Counted from the stretch's first letter, positions 9,229 to 21,243 are shown. The stretch is DNA of 64,000 bases from Ideonella oryzae (GCF_024055665.1 NZ_JAMXMC010000003.1:98814-162813), one strand, 5' to 3'. Numbers and translations are program-made. The notes: generated by a model not told the origin, from the sequence alone.

Positions 9229-10521
9229 TCACGCCTGATGAGGTGCCCCCAGGCGAGGCAATCCCTCTTTCAGCACGCCGCCCACGGTGTAGAACGAACC
9301 GAAGACCACGATTCTATCAGCCGGGTCCGCCCCCTTCAGGGCGGCGGCCAGGGCGCTGGCCGGGTCGGCGTGACACTCGGCCGGCGGCGCCTTCGGTGCC
9401 GCCGCGCGCACCACCTCGGCCAGTTGGGTCGCCGTCGCCGCACGCGGCAAAGGCAGATCGGTCACATGCCAGACGTCCACCAGGGGCGCCAGGCGGGCGA
9501 CCAACGAGGCCAGATCCTTGTCATGCATCGCCCCCAGCACGGCGATGGTGCGGGGATAAAAGCCCATCTGATCCAGGTTCAGCGCCAGCGCCCCCACCGA
9601 CTGGGCGTTGTGGGCCACGTCCAGCACCAGGGTCGGCTGGCCCGGAACGATCTGGAAGCGCCCGGGCAGCTCCACCGTGGCCAGGCCCACCCGCACCGCC
9701 TGGGCATTCACCGGCACGCGGTCGCGCAGGCTCTCCAGGGCAGCGATCGCCCCGGAGGCGTTGAGCAACTGGTTGGCGCCCCGCAGCGCCGGATAGGACA
9801 GCGCGTGGTAGCGCCGCCCGCGGCCGCTCCAGGACCACTGCTGGCGGTCGCCCTGCTGGTTGAAGTCGCGCCCCACCAGCCACAGGTCAGCTCCCAGGGC
9901 TTCGCCTGCGGCGATGACGCTGGCCGGCGGCACCGGGTCGGCGATGATGGCCGGACGGCCGGCCCGCAGGATGCCCGCCTTCTCGCGGCCGATGCTCTCA
10001 CGGTCCGACCCCAGGTACTCGACATGGTCGATGTCCACGCTGGTGATGACACTGCAATCGGCATCGAAAGCGTTCACGGCGTCGAGACGGCCGCCCAGAC
10101 CGACTTCCAGGATCACCAGATCCAGCCCGGCCGTGGCCAGGGCTCGGGCGATCGCGAGCGTGGTGAACTCGAAGTAGGTCAGCGTGGTGTCGCCACGGGC
10201 CGCCTCCACCGCCGCGAAATGCGGCGCCAGGGCCTCGGCGGTGATTTCTTCGCCGTTGATGCGGCAACGCTCCTCGAAGTGGACCAGATGGGGCTTGCTG
10301 TACAGCCCCACCCGCCAGCCCGCGGCCCGGGCGATGCTGTCGATCATCGCGCAGGTGGAGCCCTTGCCGTTGGTGCCCGCCACGGCGATCACCGGACAGT
10401 CGAAATGCAGCCCCATGCGCGCCTTGACCGCCGCCACGCGGTCCAGCGTCATGTCGATGGTCTTGGGGTGCAGGCGCTCGCAATGGGCGAGCCAGTCGTC
10501 GAGGAAAACAGGCAAGGACAC
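9229..10521 (-). CDS. folC: Dihydrofolate synthase / folylpolyglutamate synthase
   Basis: Adds glutamate to dihydropteroate and folates, an ATP-dependent Mur-ligase-like reaction. The P-loop AGTNGKGST lies near residue 50, and IVFGSFYTVGG near the C-terminus is characteristic. The best start is GTG 10521 (MSLPVFLDDW...), seven bases after AAGAG; the frame remains open further upstream, but that part is antisense-like sequence over accD. The 430-residue length is normal. Pairing with accD is conserved. Confidence 0.95.
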   Translation of the reverse strand: MSLPVFLDDWLAHCERLHPKTIDMTLDRVAAVKARMGLHFDCPVIAVAGTNGKGSTCAMIDSIARAAGWRVGLYSKPHLVHFEERCRINGEEITAEALAPHFAAVEAARGDTTLTYFEFTTLAIARALATAGLDLVILEVGLGGRLDAVNAFDADCSVITSVDIDHVEYLGSDRESIGREKAGILRAGRPAIIADPVPPASVIAAGEALGADLWLVGRDFNQQGDRQQWSWSGRGRRYHALSYPALRGANQLLNASGAIAALESLRDRVPVNAQAVRVGLATVELPGRFQIVPGQPTLVLDVAHNAQSVGALALNLDQMGFYPRTIAVLGAMHDKDLASLVARLAPLVDVWHVTDLPLPRAATATQLAEVVRAAAPKAPPAECHADPASALAAALKGADPADRIVVFGSFYTVGGVLKEGLPRLGAPHQA

Positions 10522-10595
10522 GTCAGGACTCTTCAAATGCAACGCCCCGGACCGCTGCGCGCGGGCCGGGGCGCATCGAAAGACCGAGAGGATAC

Positions 10596-11468
10596 TCAGG
10601 CGACGGCGTCGGCGCTCTGACGCTGCAGCATGGCCAGCTGGTGAGCAATGGTATGGCGCAGCTGACGGCGGTCCACGATCATGTCGATCGCACCCTTGGT
10701 CACCAGGAACTCGGCGCGCTGGAAGCCTTCGGGCAGCTTCTCGCGCACGGTGTTCTCGATCACGCGGGGGCCGGCAAAGCCGATCAGGGCCTTGGGCTCG
10801 GCAATCACCACATCGCCCACGAAGGCGAAGCTGGCCGAAACCCCCCCCATGGTCGGGTCGGTCAGCACGCTGATGTAGGGCAGCTTGGCCTTGGCCAAGT
10901 AGGTCAGGGCCGCGTTGGTCTTGGCCATCTGCATCAGGCTCAGCAGGCCTTCCTGCATGCGGGCACCGCCGCTGGCAGCAAAGCTGATGAAGGGCACCTT
11001 CTGCTCGATGGCGGCCTCCACGCCGCGGACGAAGCGCTCGCCCACCACGGAGCCCATCGAGCCGCCCAGGAAGTCGAACTCGAAGCAGGCGGTGACCACC
11101 GGCACGCTCATGACCGAGCCGCCCATCACGATCAGGGCATCGGTCTCGCCGGTGGACTCCAGCGCCGCCTTCAGCCGCTCCGGGTACTTTTTGCTGTCCT
11201 TGAACTTCAAGGCATCGACCGGCAGCACTTCCTGGCCGATCTCGTAGCGCCCTTCGGCATCCAGGAAGGCATCCAAACGCGCACGCGCACCGATGCGGTG
11301 GTGATGGCTGCACTTGGGGCAGACGTTCTGGTTGCCTTCCAGGTCGGTCTTGTAGAGCACCGACTCGCAGGAGGGGCACTTGATCCACAGGCCTTCCGGG
11401 ACCGAGCGCCGTTCGCTCGGGTCGGTGTGCTGAATCTTCGGCGGCAGCAGTTTTTCAAGCCAGCTCAT
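10596..11468 (-). CDS. accD: Acetyl-CoA carboxylase carboxyltransferase beta subunit
   Basis: Transfers the carboxyl group from carboxybiotin to acetyl-CoA in the first step of fatty-acid synthesis, as a complex with AccA. The N-terminal zinc ribbon is seen as CPSC...CPKC (about residues 31-53), followed by the carboxyltransferase core with GGARMQEG and MGGVSASFA. Length 290 is normal. Located between trpA and folC as usual. Confidence 0.98.
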   Translation of the reverse strand: MSWLEKLLPPKIQHTDPSERRSVPEGLWIKCPSCESVLYKTDLEGNQNVCPKCSHHHRIGARARLDAFLDAEGRYEIGQEVLPVDALKFKDSKKYPERLKAALESTGETDALIVMGGSVMSVPVVTACFEFDFLGGSMGSVVGERFVRGVEAAIEQKVPFISFAASGGARMQEGLLSLMQMAKTNAALTYLAKAKLPYISVLTDPTMGGVSASFAFVGDVVIAEPKALIGFAGPRVIENTVREKLPEGFQRAEFLVTKGAIDMIVDRRQLRHTIAHQLAMLQRQSADAVA

Positions 11469-11499
11469 GGATCAAGGCTCCTTTCAAAACGACGCGCGT

Positions 11500-12312
11500 T
11501 TATAGCGCATCCAGTGCATTGCGGATATCCCGCAGAAAAGCAGTCGCGATGGCCGGTACCCGTTCGCGGGATTCGTTCTCGATCAGCTGGATCAGCCGCG
11601 AGCCGATGACCACGCCATCGGACACCCGGCCCACGGCCTGGGCCGAGGCGGCGTCCCGGATACCAAAGCCCACACCCACCGGCACCTTGACGTGCTGCTG
11701 AATGCGCGGCACGGCCTCGGCCACCGCGGCGGTGTCGAGGTTGCCCGCGCCGGTCACGCCCTTGAGCGAGACGTAGTAAACGTAGCCGGTGGCGATCTTC
11801 CCCACCTGGGCCATGCGGGCCTCGGTGGAGGTGGGGGCCAGCAGGAAGATGAGATCCAGCCCGTGCGCCTTCAGCTTGGCCGCGAACTCGACGCATTCCT
11901 CGGGCGGATAGTCGACGATCAGCACCCCGTCCACACCAGCCGCCGCGGCATCCTTCACGAAGGCGTCGGCGCCGTGCTTCTGGTCGTAGCGCTCCACCGG
12001 GTTGGCGTAGCCCATCAGCACGACGGGCGTGGTGGCGTCTTTCTGGCGGAACGCGCGGACCATGTCCAGCACCTGCACCATGCCGATGCCCTTGGCCAGC
12101 GCGCGCTCGGCCGCCTTCTGGATCACCGGGCCGTCGGCCATCGGGTCCGAAAAGGGCACGCCCAGCTCGATCACGTCCGCACCGCCGGCAACCAGCGCGT
12201 GCATCAGGTCCACCGTGCCGTCGGCCAACGGGTCGCCCGCACAAATATAAGGAATCAGCGCCTTGCGGCCCGAGGCGCCGAGCTTCTCGAAGGTGGTGGC
12301 GATCCGGCTCAT
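11500..12312 (-). CDS. trpA: Tryptophan synthase alpha subunit
   Basis: Cleaves indole-3-glycerol phosphate and channels indole to TrpB. The catalytic Glu and Asp are in [14 protein letters not shown] (near residues 49-62). ATG 12312 overlaps the trpB stop as ATGA, fixing the start and implying coupled, near-equimolar synthesis. Length 270. Confidence 0.98.
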   Translation of the reverse strand: MSRIATTFEKLGASGRKALIPYICAGDPLADGTVDLMHALVAGGADVIELGVPFSDPMADGPVIQKAAERALAKGIGMVQVLDMVRAFRQKDATTPVVLMGYANPVERYDQKHGADAFVKDAAAAGVDGVLIVDYPPEECVEFAAKLKAHGLDLIFLLAPTSTEARMAQVGKIATGYVYYVSLKGVTGAGNLDTAAVAEAVPRIQQHVKVPVGVGFGIRDAASAQAVGRVSDGVVIGSRLIQLIENESRERVPAIATAFLRDIRNALDAL

Positions 12313-13520
12313 GCGATGCCCTCCAGGCCCGCCAGCTTCGCGACGGTGTTGATGTCCTTGTCGCCCCGACCGGAGAGGTTGACCAGCACATGCTGGTCCG
12401 GCCGCATGGTGGCGGCCAGCTTCATGGCATGCGCCACGGCGTGGCTGGACTCCAGCGCCGGGATGATGCCCTCGGTGCGGCACAGGCGGTGGAAGGCGGT
12501 CAGCGCCTCGTCGTCGGTGCAGCCGACATATTCGGCCCGGCCGATGTCGTGCAGATAGGCGTGTTCGGGACCGACGCCGGGATAGTCCAGGCCGGCCGAC
12601 ACCGAGTGCGTCTCGATGATCTGGCCGTTGTCGTCCTGCATCAGGTAGGTGCGGTTGCCGTGCAGCACCCCCGGCGTGCCGGCGGAGATGCTGGCGGCGT
12701 GCTTGCCGCTCTCCAGGCCCAGGCCCGCCGCCTCGACGCCGATCAGGCGCACGTTCTCATGCGGGATGTAGGGGTAGAAGATGCCCATGGCGTTGCTGCC
12801 GCCGCCCACGGCCGCGACCACGGCATCGGGCTGGCGGTCGCCCCCCAGCATCTCGGGCATCTGCACCAGGCACTCGTCACCGATGATGCGCTGGAAGTCG
12901 CGCACCATGGCCGGGTACGGGGCCGGGCCGGCCACCGTGCCGATGATGTAGAAGGTGTTCTCGACGTTGGCGACCCAGTCGCGCAGCGCCTCGTTGAGCG
13001 CGTCCTTCAGGGTCTTGCTGCCGCTTTCCACCGGCACCACCTTGGCGCCCAGCAGGTGCATGCGGTAGACGTTGGGGCTTTGCCGCTTGACGTCCTCGGA
13101 GCCCATGTAGACCACGCACTCCATGCCGTAGCGCGCACACACGGTGGCCGTGGCCACGCCGTGCTGGCCGGCACCGGTTTCGGCGATCACCCGGGGCTTG
13201 CCCATGCGGCGGGCCAGCAGGGCCTGGCCGATGGTGTTGTTCACCTTGTGGGCGCCGGTGTGGTTCAGGTCTTCGCGCTTGAGGTAGATCTGCGCCCCCC
13301 CCACCTCGCGCGACAGGCGCGCGGCGTGGTAGATCGGGCTGGGCCGGCCGACGAAGTGCTTGAGCTCGTAGGCGTACTCGCGCTGGAACTCCGGGTCCTG
13401 GCGGTAGTGCTCGTAGGCGGCCTGCAGCTCGTCGAGCGCATGGGTCAGCGTCTCGGAAACGAAGCGACCGCCATACGGCCCGAAGTGGCCCGACGCATCG
13501 GGCTGGTGGTACTCGAACAT
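12309..13520 (-). CDS. trpB: Tryptophan synthase beta subunit
   Basis: PLP enzyme condensing indole with serine. The PLP lysine is in HTGAHKVNN and the phosphate-binding loop is [11 protein letters not shown] 13520 (MFEYHQPD...) with an upstream AAGGA is preferred; a TTG two codons earlier would add only two residues. Length 403. It is co-transcribed with trpF and trpA. Confidence 0.98.
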   Translation of the reverse strand: MFEYHQPDASGHFGPYGGRFVSETLTHALDELQAAYEHYRQDPEFQREYAYELKHFVGRPSPIYHAARLSREVGGAQIYLKREDLNHTGAHKVNNTIGQALLARRMGKPRVIAETGAGQHGVATATVCARYGMECVVYMGSEDVKRQSPNVYRMHLLGAKVVPVESGSKTLKDALNEALRDWVANVENTFYIIGTVAGPAPYPAMVRDFQRIIGDECLVQMPEMLGGDRQPDAVVAAVGGGSNAMGIFYPYIPHENVRLIGVEAAGLGLESGKHAASISAGTPGVLHGNRTYLMQDDNGQIIETHSVSAGLDYPGVGPEHAYLHDIGRAEYVGCTDDEALTAFHRLCRTEGIIPALESSHAVAHAMKLAATMRPDQHVLVNLSGRGDKDINTVAKLAGLEGIA

Positions 13521-13540
13521 GGTCAAAGAATCCTTGGCAA

Positions 13541-14200
13541 TCAGGTGAGTGCATCGGCGATGCGGGCATCGGCCTCGCGCACCGCCTCGCAGAACCGGCG
13601 CATCAGGCCGGCATCCTTGATGCCCTTGGCCTCTTCCACGCCGGTGCTGACGTCAACGGCCCAGGGCCGGACGTGCATCACCCCTTCGATCACGTTTGCA
13701 GGATTCAACCCACCAGACAAAACGACCGGAGAGGGAACGTTTGCGGGAATGAGTGACCAATCGAATGCCTTTCCACCGCCCCCGTAGCCGTCCACATGGG
13801 CATCCAGCAGCAATCCGCTGGCACGGGGGTAGAGAGAAGCGAAGTTTAACAAATCGAATCCGGGTGCCATCCGTGCCGCCCGCAGGTAGGGCCGCCCCAC
13901 ACGGTCGCAGTCGGCAGGCGTCTCGTCGCCATGGAACTGGAGCAAGGCCTGAGGCACTGCGGCCACGCCGCGGGCGATCTCCTCGTCCGCGGCGTTCACG
14001 AACAGCAGCACCGGCGTGACGAAGGGCGGCAGACGCCGAGCCAACTCCCCTGCCCGCTCGGCCGTCACCGCACGCGCACTGCCCGGATAGAGGACAAAAC
14101 CCAATGCATCGGCGCCGGCGGCCACGGCCGCATCGACATCGACCTCGCGGGTGAGGCCACAGATCTTGATGCGGGTCGGGGTGCCGGGGATGGGACGCAT
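13541..14200 (-). CDS. trpF: Phosphoribosylanthranilate isomerase
   Basis: Third step of the tryptophan branch, an Amadori rearrangement by a TIM barrel. The catalytic Cys is in KICGLT and the catalytic Asp in [12 protein letters not shown] 14200 gives 219 residues beginning [17 protein letters not shown]; the frame stays open upstream inside truA, but that extension has no family similarity. Confidence 0.97.
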   Translation of the reverse strand: MRPIPGTPTRIKICGLTREVDVDAAVAAGADALGFVLYPGSARAVTAERAGELARRLPPFVTPVLLFVNAADEEIARGVAAVPQALLQFHGDETPADCDRVGRPYLRAARMAPGFDLLNFASLYPRASGLLLDAHVDGYGGGGKAFDWSLIPANVPSPVVLSGGLNPANVIEGVMHVRPWAVDVSTGVEEAKGIKDAGLMRRFCEAVREADARIADALT

Positions 14201-14219
14201 GGCGGAAAGCGGTTCAATC

Positions 14220-15059
14220 TCAGGGAAGCCAGTCCATCGCGGGCGTGTGCCGCGGCAGATCCAGCTCGGCATCGTAATTCGGCCCGAGAAAGTAAAGCCC
14301 GTCTGGCGCAAAGGTCGGCGCCGCGGCATCCCGCGAGCGGGCTGCCAGCACCTCGGCCATCCAGCTGGCTGGCCGCGTCCCGGTGCCCACCGCCACCAGG
14401 CAACCCATCAGGTTGCGCACCATGTGGTGCAGAAAGGCCACCGCCTCGAACTCGAAGCGCCAGTAGGCGCCACGCCGCTCGATGGCGATCCGGTCCATCC
14501 GCTTGACGGGCGACAGCGCCTGGCATTCGGCCGAACGGAAGGAGCTGAAATCGTGCTCACCGATCAGGCAGGCCGCGGCGCTGCGCATGGCCTCGCCATC
14601 AAGCGGCCGGAAGATCCACCCCACCCCACCCCGCTCGATGGCGGGCCGAACGGGGGATTCCAGCAGCATGTAGCAGTAGCGGCGCCCGCGGGCGCTGTTG
14701 CGCGCGTGGAAGCTGGCCGGCACCTCGCGCGACCATTGGACGGCGATGTCCGGCGGCAGATAGCGGTTGGTGCCACGCACCCAGGAGAAGGGCTCGCGGT
14801 GCAGCGGGGTGTCCAGGTGGACCACCTGGTTCAGGCCATGAACCCCGGTGTCGGTGCGGCCAGCGCAGACCGTCTGCACCGGCATGGCGGCAAACTGGGA
14901 CAGGGCGGATTCCAGATGGTCCTGGACAGTCCGACCGCTGGGCTGGCTCTGCCAACCGTGGTAGGCGTCGCCCCGGTAGGCCACGCCCAGGGCGATGCGC
15001 CGCACCGCCGGGCCGGCGTGCGGTGGCACGCCAGCCACTGCGGTGTCAGCCAAGCTCAT
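14220..15059 (-). CDS. truA: tRNA pseudouridine(38-40) synthase
   Basis: Modifies uridines 38-40 in the tRNA anticodon arm. The catalytic Asp is in [10 protein letters not shown]. Length 279 fits the family plus a short N-terminal extension. The start overlaps the fimV 3' end by 14 bases, so translation is probably coupled; the fimV-truA-trpF order is common in this order of bacteria. Confidence 0.97.
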   Translation of the reverse strand: MSLADTAVAGVPPHAGPAVRRIALGVAYRGDAYHGWQSQPSGRTVQDHLESALSQFAAMPVQTVCAGRTDTGVHGLNQVVHLDTPLHREPFSWVRGTNRYLPPDIAVQWSREVPASFHARNSARGRRYCYMLLESPVRPAIERGGVGWIFRPLDGEAMRSAAACLIGEHDFSSFRSAECQALSPVKRMDRIAIERRGAYWRFEFEAVAFLHHMVRNLMGCLVAVGTGTRPASWMAEVLAARSRDAAAPTFAPDGLYFLGPNYDAELDLPRHTPAMDWLP

Positions 15060-17799
15060 CCAGCATGGCCTGCGCCTTGCTGCGCAGCGGTTCGGCGGCC
15101 TTGCTCACCACCTCTTCCAGCAGGTCACGGGCGCCTTCCACATCGCCGATGCGGCGGAACTCGTCAGCCAGCTCGACCTTGCGCTGCAGCGGATCGGCCG
15201 CATCGCCCTCCAGGTCGAAGGCGATCGAGTCGGTGAAGTCGTCCGCCGCGGTGTCGGCGGGCGCTGCTGCGACCGGAGCCGCCGATTCCACCGGCGGCAG
15301 GTCCAGCGTCTCCGGCGATGCCGTGGTGACCTCGTCCGCATCGCCTGCCGGCGACACCGTCGAGGTCCCCAGATCCAGAGAGAGGTCACCGAAATCAAAG
15401 TCCATCGACTTGCTCTCGCTCACCTGCTCCACCTCGGGCTGCGGCAGGGCCTCTTCAGCCGTCAGGGGGGACGCCTCCGGCGTCGCCTCGAAGGGGGGCA
15501 GCTCGGCCAGATCGGGCAACGGCTCCATGCCGGTCACCGGCACCTCGGGCAGGTGCTGGGCTGCAGCAGCGTCTTCGGCCGCAGGCAGGTCTGGCAGACC
15601 GCTGGTGGTGGGCAGCGGACGGGTGCTTTCCAGGCCCGTCAGCTTCGATGCAGCAGCGAGATCGATGTCCAGATCCAGCGGCGGCAGTTCGGACGGCTGC
15701 GTGTCTGGGCCATGCTCCGACGACTCCAGGGCAGCCGCCATCACGGGCGCGACAGCCATCGGTGCGGCACGGGGGGCATCGTCCTCGGGGTCGCCACGCA
15801 GATCGGGCGGCGGCTCGGAGGAGGTGTCGATGTCCACCTCGGTGATCGGGCCGCCCTGCTGGTACAGCTCGTTGGCGGGATCCACCTGGCGGCCCAGTTC
15901 CTTGGCGCGCTCCCATTCGTCGCCCACGCCACCGGTCATCTCAAGCACCTGGCGAGCCTGGGTCTCGAAGCTGCGAGCGTCGGCGCGCTTGGCATAGACC
16001 TCCAGCAGCTTGCTGCGGATGGCCACGCGACCGCCATCCGCCCGCAGAGCCTCCTTCAGAATTTCCTCGGCCTGGAGATCACGCCCATAGGCCAGGTACA
16101 CGTCGGCCTCGGCCACCGGATCGACGTCACCGATGGCATCGAGCTGGCTGAGTGAGTAGCTCAGGGACGAGGAACTGCTGGCCCCATCCCGGGTGTCCAC
16201 CCGCTGCCCGCCACTCACCCCGAAGAAGGAATCCGGCTGCATGCGGCTCTCGACAAACGAGGTCTCGCTGGCGCTCCCCTGCTTGCGCCGACGCAGCAAC
16301 CGGGTCACGCCCAGACCGGCCAGCAAGGCCACGATGCTGATGCCTGCCACCGGCACGATGGGGTTGCTCATCATGGAAGAGACGAAGCTCTCTTCCTGGA
16401 CCGGCGCAGGCATGACCGGCGGCTTGGCCTTCGGCTTGGGCTTGACAGGTTCGGACGCGGGCAGCGAGGCGGCTTCAGCCACCGCAGAAGCCACGGAGGA
16501 CGCCACCGTGGCGGTGCTGGCGGCCACCGGCGGCATCGGTGCTGACGCCACCGGAGCTGGCGCGGGCGCAGGCACAGGCGCCGCCACCGATGCGGTGGCA
16601 GCCGGCACAGCGACGCCTGGCTTGGCCGGCGTCGACGCCGCCCCTCCCACGGCAGCGGCTGTGCCTTGGGAGAGCTTCTTCAGCTCCTGAACGTTGCGGG
16701 ACAGTTCGGCCACGCGGGCCTCGGCCGCCTTGCGCTCGGTCTCCTTGGACACCTTGGCCTCGGCCCCCGGCTTCACGCTGGGGCGTGACAGCTTGAGCTC
16801 GTCAGCCGGTCCGGCTGCCGGGGCCTTGCGGTCCTGCACGGCCGCCTCGACCTTGCCCGACGTCTGGCGTTCGGGCTGGCTCGACTTCACCGCAGGCGCC
16901 GACTGGGCCAGCCGCTGACGGAAAGCCGCGAAGTCAGAACTCTGCGCCTGGATGACCTGCCGCGCCTCTTCGCTGCTGATGGCGCCTGCGGCCTGGGCGT
17001 CGGGCACCGACAACCTGCTCCCCGCCTTCAGCCGGTTCATGTTGTTGCCGGCAAAGGCATCCGGGTTGCTGCGGTACAAGCCCACCAGCATCTGGTCCAG
17101 CGAAACACCAGACTGGACATGGCGGCGGGCGATGCCAGACAGCGTGTCACCGGCACGGACGTAGTACGTGTCGGAGGCCTCCGAGGCCGGCGCCGCCGGC
17201 TTGCTGGACGGCCGGGGTGCCGCAGCCACCGGCTTGGGCGCGGCGGGCTCCGCTGCAGGCGGACGGGCCGCCGCCGGGGCCGCCGCGCGTGGTGCGGGGG
17301 GGGCCGACAGGACAGGCGAGGTGGTCGGCGCGGCCGGCGCTGGCGCCGCCTTCGTGGTCGGCGGGTCGATCAGCAGCGTGTAGGAACGCTGCAGCCGCCC
17401 CCCCGACCAGGTGAAGTTCAGGATCAGGTCGACGAAAGGCTCGGAGACCGCACGGGTGCCGGCGATGCGGATCACGGCGCGGCCGTCTGAACGGCGCTGC
17501 AGCGTGGCCTCTGCCCCCGACAGCGCGGGGTTGAAGTCCACCCCGGCAGCCCGGAAGGCCTCGCCGGAAGCGATCGCGCTCTGCAGCGTGGCCGCCTCTT
17601 CCGGCGACAGGTTGGTGACCTCAATCTCGGCACGCAGGTTCTCACCCAGTGCAGACTGAACGGTCATGCGGCCCAGGCTGAACGCCGACGCCGAGGTGTG
17701 GCAAAACAGCAAGGCTGCCGCGCCAACGGCGCTGAGCAGGTAGCCACGGGCGGGTGTGGTGGGATTCTTCAAAGCGTCTCCGAAATCGCGATCCGTCAA
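15046..17799 (-). CDS. fimV: FimV/HubP-type polar landmark protein
   Basis: A 917-residue inner-membrane protein. N-terminal signal-type helix (about 19-40), a FimV N-terminal domain ([20 protein letters not shown]...), a periplasmic LysM peptidoglycan-binding domain (about 213-265, [16 protein letters not shown]), a long Ala/Pro linker, one membrane helix near residue 480 ([21 protein letters not shown]), then an acidic cytoplasmic region ending in TPR-like units ([32 protein letters not shown]). In relatives it organises the cell pole and supports type IV pili. Confidence 0.93.
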   Translation of the reverse strand: MTDRDFGDALKNPTTPARGYLLSAVGAAALLFCHTSASAFSLGRMTVQSALGENLRAEIEVTNLSPEEAATLQSAIASGEAFRAAGVDFNPALSGAEATLQRRSDGRAVIRIAGTRAVSEPFVDLILNFTWSGGRLQRSYTLLIDPPTTKAAPAPAAPTTSPVLSAPPAPRAAAPAAARPPAAEPAAPKPVAAAPRPSSKPAAPASEASDTYYVRAGDTLSGIARRHVQSGVSLDQMLVGLYRSNPDAFAGNNMNRLKAGSRLSVPDAQAAGAISSEEARQVIQAQSSDFAAFRQRLAQSAPAVKSSQPERQTSGKVEAAVQDRKAPAAGPADELKLSRPSVKPGAEAKVSKETERKAAEARVAELSRNVQELKKLSQGTAAAVGGAASTPAKPGVAVPAATASVAAPVPAPAPAPVASAPMPPVAASTATVASSVASAVAEAASLPASEPVKPKPKAKPPVMPAPVQEESFVSSMMSNPIVPVAGISIVALLAGLGVTRLLRRRKQGSASETSFVESRMQPDSFFGVSGGQRVDTRDGASSSSSLSYSLSQLDAIGDVDPVAEADVYLAYGRDLQAEEILKEALRADGGRVAIRSKLLEVYAKRADARSFETQARQVLEMTGGVGDEWERAKELGRQVDPANELYQQGGPITEVDIDTSSEPPPDLRGDPEDDAPRAAPMAVAPVMAAALESSEHGPDTQPSELPPLDLDIDLAAASKLTGLESTRPLPTTSGLPDLPAAEDAAAAQHLPEVPVTGMEPLPDLAELPPFEATPEASPLTAEEALPQPEVEQVSESKSMDFDFGDLSLDLGTSTVSPAGDADEVTTASPETLDLPPVESAAPVAAAPADTAADDFTDSIAFDLEGDAADPLQRKVELADEFRRIGDVEGARDLLEEVVSKAAEPLRSKAQAMLDELG

Positions 17800-17966
17800 A
17801 AGCTGTGAGGAGACAGGACCTCAACGACTGGCTGCTCCAGACCCGGACACACCAATGTGGCCGCATCTCTGGAAATACGAAATGTATCAAGCATATAGCT
17901 TGCCAAACTCATCCAATCCCTAAGGTAGCCCCGAGTAGCCCCCACCTGACGCAATTGGTAACAGCC

Positions 17967-17998
17967 AAAAGAAAGGGCGTTGCCTTGCGACAACGCCC
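17967..17998 (-). terminator. Intrinsic terminator after asd
   Basis: GGGCGTTG (17975-17982) and CAACGCCC (17991-17998) form an 8-bp stem with an 8-base loop; on the minus strand TTTCTTTT follows. It separates the asd/leu unit from fimV. Confidence 0.85.
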
Positions 17999-18070
17999 GA
18001 TCGATGGAGGCGTCTTGCGGGATCGGCCCACCAGCCTACACGGCACGGCAAGCGCCGAATCCGATCGACA

Positions 18071-19198
18071 TCAAGCTTCCAGCAGGATGCGCAGCATGCG
18101 GCGCAGCGGTTCGGCCGCGCCCCACAGCAGTTGGTCGCCGATGGTGAAGGCGCCGACGTACTCCGGCCCCATCGCCATCTTGCGGATGCGGCCCACGGGA
18201 ATCGTCAGCGTGCCGGTGGTGGCCACCGGGGTCAGGTCCTGCATCGTGGCTTCGCGGGTGTTGGGCACCACCTTCACCCACTCGTTGTCCGCGGCGATCA
18301 TGGCCTCCAGGTCGGCCACCGGCACGTCCTTCTTGAGCTTGAAGGTCAGGGCCTGGCTGTGGCAGCGCATGGCGCCCACCCGCACGCAGAAGCCATCCAC
18401 CGGCACCGCAGCGGCGCCAAAGCCCTCGCCCTGGCCGAGGATCTTGTTGGTTTCGGCCATGCCCTTCCACTCTTCGCGGCTCATGCCGTTGCCCAGATCC
18501 TTGTCGATCCAGGGGATCAGCGAGCCACCCAGCGGCACGCCGAAGTTGGCGGTCTCGGCGGCCGACAGGCTGCGCTGCTTGGCGATGACCTTGCGGTCGA
18601 TCTCCAGGATGGCGCTCTTGGGGTCGTCCAGCAGGGCCTTGACCTCGGCGTTGAGGGTGCCGAACTGGGTCAGCAGTTCGCGCATGTGCTGGGCGCCGCC
18701 ACCGGACGCGGCTTGATAGGTCTGGGTGGACATCCACTCGACCAGACCGGCCTTGTACAGCGCGCCCACGCCCATCAGCATGCAGGACACGGTGCAGTTG
18801 CCGCCGATCCAGTTGCGACCGCCCTTGGCCAGGGAATCCTTGATCACCGGCAGGTTGACCGGATCCAGCACGATGACCGCGTCGTCCTTCATGCGCAGGG
18901 TCGAGGCGGCGTCGATCCAATGGCCGTTCCAGCCGGCGGCGCGCAGCTTGGGGAAGACCTCGGAGGTGTAGTCACCGCCCTGGCAGGTCAGCACGATGTC
19001 GCAGCGCTTGAGCGCGTCGATGTCGAAGGCGTCCTGCAGCTTGGTTTCGTTCTTGGCCTGGGCCGGGGCCTGGCCGCCGGCGTTCGAGGTCGAGAAGAAC
19101 AGGGGTTCGAAGTGGGCGAAGTCGTTTTCCGCCGCCATGCGGTCCATCAGGACCGAGCCGACCATGCCGCGCCAGCCGACCAAACCTACGAGTGCCAT
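18071..19198 (-). CDS. asd: Aspartate-semialdehyde dehydrogenase
   Basis: Reduces aspartyl phosphate to the semialdehyde, the branch point to lysine, threonine, methionine and cell-wall diaminopimelate. NADP fold start [15 protein letters not shown]; catalytic cysteine C135 in [12 protein letters not shown] 19198 follows AAGGAAA, giving 375 residues; the open frame upstream to 19354 has no family similarity. It lies downstream of leuB. Confidence 0.97.
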   Translation of the reverse strand: MALVGLVGWRGMVGSVLMDRMAAENDFAHFEPLFFSTSNAGGQAPAQAKNETKLQDAFDIDALKRCDIVLTCQGGDYTSEVFPKLRAAGWNGHWIDAASTLRMKDDAVIVLDPVNLPVIKDSLAKGGRNWIGGNCTVSCMLMGVGALYKAGLVEWMSTQTYQAASGGGAQHMRELLTQFGTLNAEVKALLDDPKSAILEIDRKVIAKQRSLSAAETANFGVPLGGSLIPWIDKDLGNGMSREEWKGMAETNKILGQGEGFGAAAVPVDGFCVRVGAMRCHSQALTFKLKKDVPVADLEAMIAADNEWVKVVPNTREATMQDLTPVATTGTLTIPVGRIRKMAMGPEYVGAFTIGDQLLWGAAEPLRRMLRILLEA

Positions 19199-19295
19199 TT
19201 CCAGTTTCCTTGTGAAGCGTGTTGTCCCGGACCCCTGACTCCCCCCGGCTCGTTCGCCGGGGTCCAGGGTGTGGGGGCGAGACGAAACCGAGCTG

Positions 19296-20393
19296 TCAGC
19301 TCTTGGTAATGGTTTTGCCGGTGATCGCGGCCACGACCGCATCACCCATCTCACGCGTGCCCACCTTCTGGGTGCCCTCGCTCCAGATGTCCACGGTGCG
19401 ATAGCCCGCGGCCAGCACAGCGCGCACGGCCGACTCGATCCGGTCGGCGGCTTCAGGCTGTTGGAGTGAGAAACGGAGCATCATGGCAGCGGACAGGATT
19501 GTAGCCAAAGGGTTGGCGATGCCCTGGCCCGCGATGTCCGGCGCACTGCCGTGGCTGGGTTCGTACAGGCCACGGTTCTCGGCATTGAGCGACGCCGACG
19601 GCAGCATGCCGATGGAGCCGGTCAGCATCGCGGCCTCGTCCGAGAGGATGTCGCCGAACATGTTGCCGGTCACCACCACGTCGAACTTCTTGGGCGCGCG
19701 TACCAGTTGCATGGCCGCGTTGTCCACGTACATGTGCTCCAGCGCGACGTCCGGGTAGTCCTTGTGGACCTCGGTGACCACGTCCTTCCAGAACTGGAAT
19801 GTCTCCAGCACATTGGCCTTGTCGACGCTGGTGACCTTCTTGTTGCGCTTGCGGGCGGCCTGGAAGGCGACGTGGGCGATGCGCTCGATCTCCGGGCGCG
19901 AGTAGCGCATGGTGTCGAAGGCCTCTTCGGCGCCAGGGAAGTGCCCGTCCACCGCGGTGCGGCGGCCGCGCGGCTGGCCGAAGTAGATGTCGCCGGTCAG
20001 CTCGCGGATGATCAGGATGTCCAGGCCGGCCACCAGCTCGGGCTTGAGGCTCGACGCGTGCGTCAGCTGCTCGTAGCACAGGGCCGGGCGGAAGTTGGCA
20101 AACAAACCCAGGTGCTTGCGCAGGCCCAGGATGGCCTGCTCCGGACGCAGCGGGCGGTCCAGGGTGTCGTACTTCCAGTCGCCCACGGCGCCGAACAGGA
20201 TGGCGTCGGCCGACTTGGCCAGGGCCAGCGTGCTCTCGGGCAGCGGGTGGCCATGGGCCTCGTAGGCGGCGCCGCCGACCTTGGCCTCATCCATCTCGAA
20301 GGGCAGGTCCAGCACCTTCAGGACCTTGACGGCCTCGGCGACGATTTCGGTGCCAATGCCGTCACCCGGCAACACGGCGATCTTCATGCTCAT
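19296..20393 (-). CDS. leuB: 3-isopropylmalate dehydrogenase
   Basis: NAD-dependent oxidative decarboxylation in leucine synthesis. Family motifs are GDGIGTEIV at the N-terminus and [17 protein letters not shown] near residue 290. ATG 20393 sits four bases after AAGGAAT. The 365 residues are normal. Ends 97 bases before asd. Confidence 0.97.
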   Translation of the reverse strand: MSMKIAVLPGDGIGTEIVAEAVKVLKVLDLPFEMDEAKVGGAAYEAHGHPLPESTLALAKSADAILFGAVGDWKYDTLDRPLRPEQAILGLRKHLGLFANFRPALCYEQLTHASSLKPELVAGLDILIIRELTGDIYFGQPRGRRTAVDGHFPGAEEAFDTMRYSRPEIERIAHVAFQAARKRNKKVTSVDKANVLETFQFWKDVVTEVHKDYPDVALEHMYVDNAAMQLVRAPKKFDVVVTGNMFGDILSDEAAMLTGSIGMLPSASLNAENRGLYEPSHGSAPDIAGQGIANPLATILSAAMMLRFSLQQPEAADRIESAVRAVLAAGYRTVDIWSEGTQKVGTREMGDAVVAAITGKTITKS

Positions 20394-20434
20394 GGGGATT
20401 CCTTGGTTCTTGGTTCGAGGCGAAGCGAAGGCGC

Positions 20435-21085
20435 TCAGCCCGGCAGGCGGTGGTTCAGCCAGGGCATCCGGGCCAGGCGCTCGGCCTCGTAGGTCTTGAT
20501 CTTGTCGGCGTGGCGCAGGGTCAGGCCGATGTCGTCGAAGCCGTTGACCAGGCAGTACTTGCGGAAGGGCTGCACCTCGAAGGGCAGTTCGCTGCCGTCG
20601 GCCTGGACCACCACCTGGCGCGGCAGGTCGATGGTCAGCTGATAGCCCGGGAAGGCCGCCACCTCGTCGAACAGGCGGGCGATCTGCGAGGCCGGCAGCA
20701 CGATGGGCAGCACGCCGTTCTTAAAGCAATTGTTGAAGAAGATGTCGGCGAAGCTCGGCGCCAGGATGGCGCGAAAGCCGTACTGCTGCAGCGCCCAGGG
20801 GGCGTGCTCGCGGCTGGAGCCACACCCGAAATTGGCACGCGCCAGCAGCACCGAGGCGCCTTGGTAACGCGGCTGGTTCAGCACGAAGTCCGGGTTGGGC
20901 TTGCGCGTGGCCGGATCCTGCCCGGGCTCGCCGTGGTCCAGGTAGCGCCACTCGTCGAACAGGTTCGGGCCGAAGCCGGTGCGCTTGATCGACTTCAGGA
21001 ATTGCTTGGGGATGATCGCGTCGGTGTCGACGTTCTCGCGGTCCATCGGGGCCACCAAGCCCTTGTGCACGGTGAATTGGTCCAT
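20435..21085 (-). CDS. leuD: 3-isopropylmalate dehydratase small subunit
   Basis: Partner of LeuC in isomerising 2- to 3-isopropylmalate. The swivel-domain motif [16 protein letters not shown] (near residue 80) is seen. Length 216 is normal. Transcribed after leuC and the small lipoprotein gene. Confidence 0.97.
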   Translation of the reverse strand: MDQFTVHKGLVAPMDRENVDTDAIIPKQFLKSIKRTGFGPNLFDEWRYLDHGEPGQDPATRKPNPDFVLNQPRYQGASVLLARANFGCGSSREHAPWALQQYGFRAILAPSFADIFFNNCFKNGVLPIVLPASQIARLFDEVAAFPGYQLTIDLPRQVVVQADGSELPFEVQPFRKYCLVNGFDDIGLTLRHADKIKTYEAERLARMPWLNHRLPG

Positions 21086-21094
21086 GTCAGTGCC

Positions 21095-21232
21095 TCACTT
21101 CTTCTTGGCCGCAGCACCTTCGATGCTCTCGCCAGCCTTCTGGATGTCCTTGCCCATGCCCTCGATGGTGTTGCAGGCGGTCAGCAGCACCACCGACAGA
21201 CCGGCCAGCACGAACAGCAGCTTCTTGATCAC
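21095..21232 (-). CDS. Entericidin-like small lipoprotein
   Basis: A 45-residue peptide: basic start MIKK, hydrophobic stretch, lipobox LLTAC with the lipidated Cys at position 20, and a short polar tail ending AAAKKK. It resembles the entericidin A/B (EcnAB) family of envelope lipoproteins. The start is GTG 21232, five bases after GAAGGAG and just behind leuC, so it is probably translated from the leu mRNA. It sits 12 bases past the leuC stop and 9 before leuD. Function unknown here; entericidins are linked to stress-related lysis in enterobacteria. Confidence 0.85.
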   Translation of the reverse strand: MIKKLLFVLAGLSVVLLTACNTIEGMGKDIQKAGESIEGAAAKKK

Positions 21233-21243
21233 GGTGGGCTCCT

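Noticed and set aside
10522-11388. Upstream extension of folC
   Set aside because: It overlaps accD in another frame and has no FolC similarity; GTG 10521 has a good ribosome site.
19243-19262. CCCCGGC/GCCGGGG hairpin between asd and leuB
   Set aside because: No U-tract follows in the direction of transcription and asd is probably in the leu operon, so it is not called a terminator.
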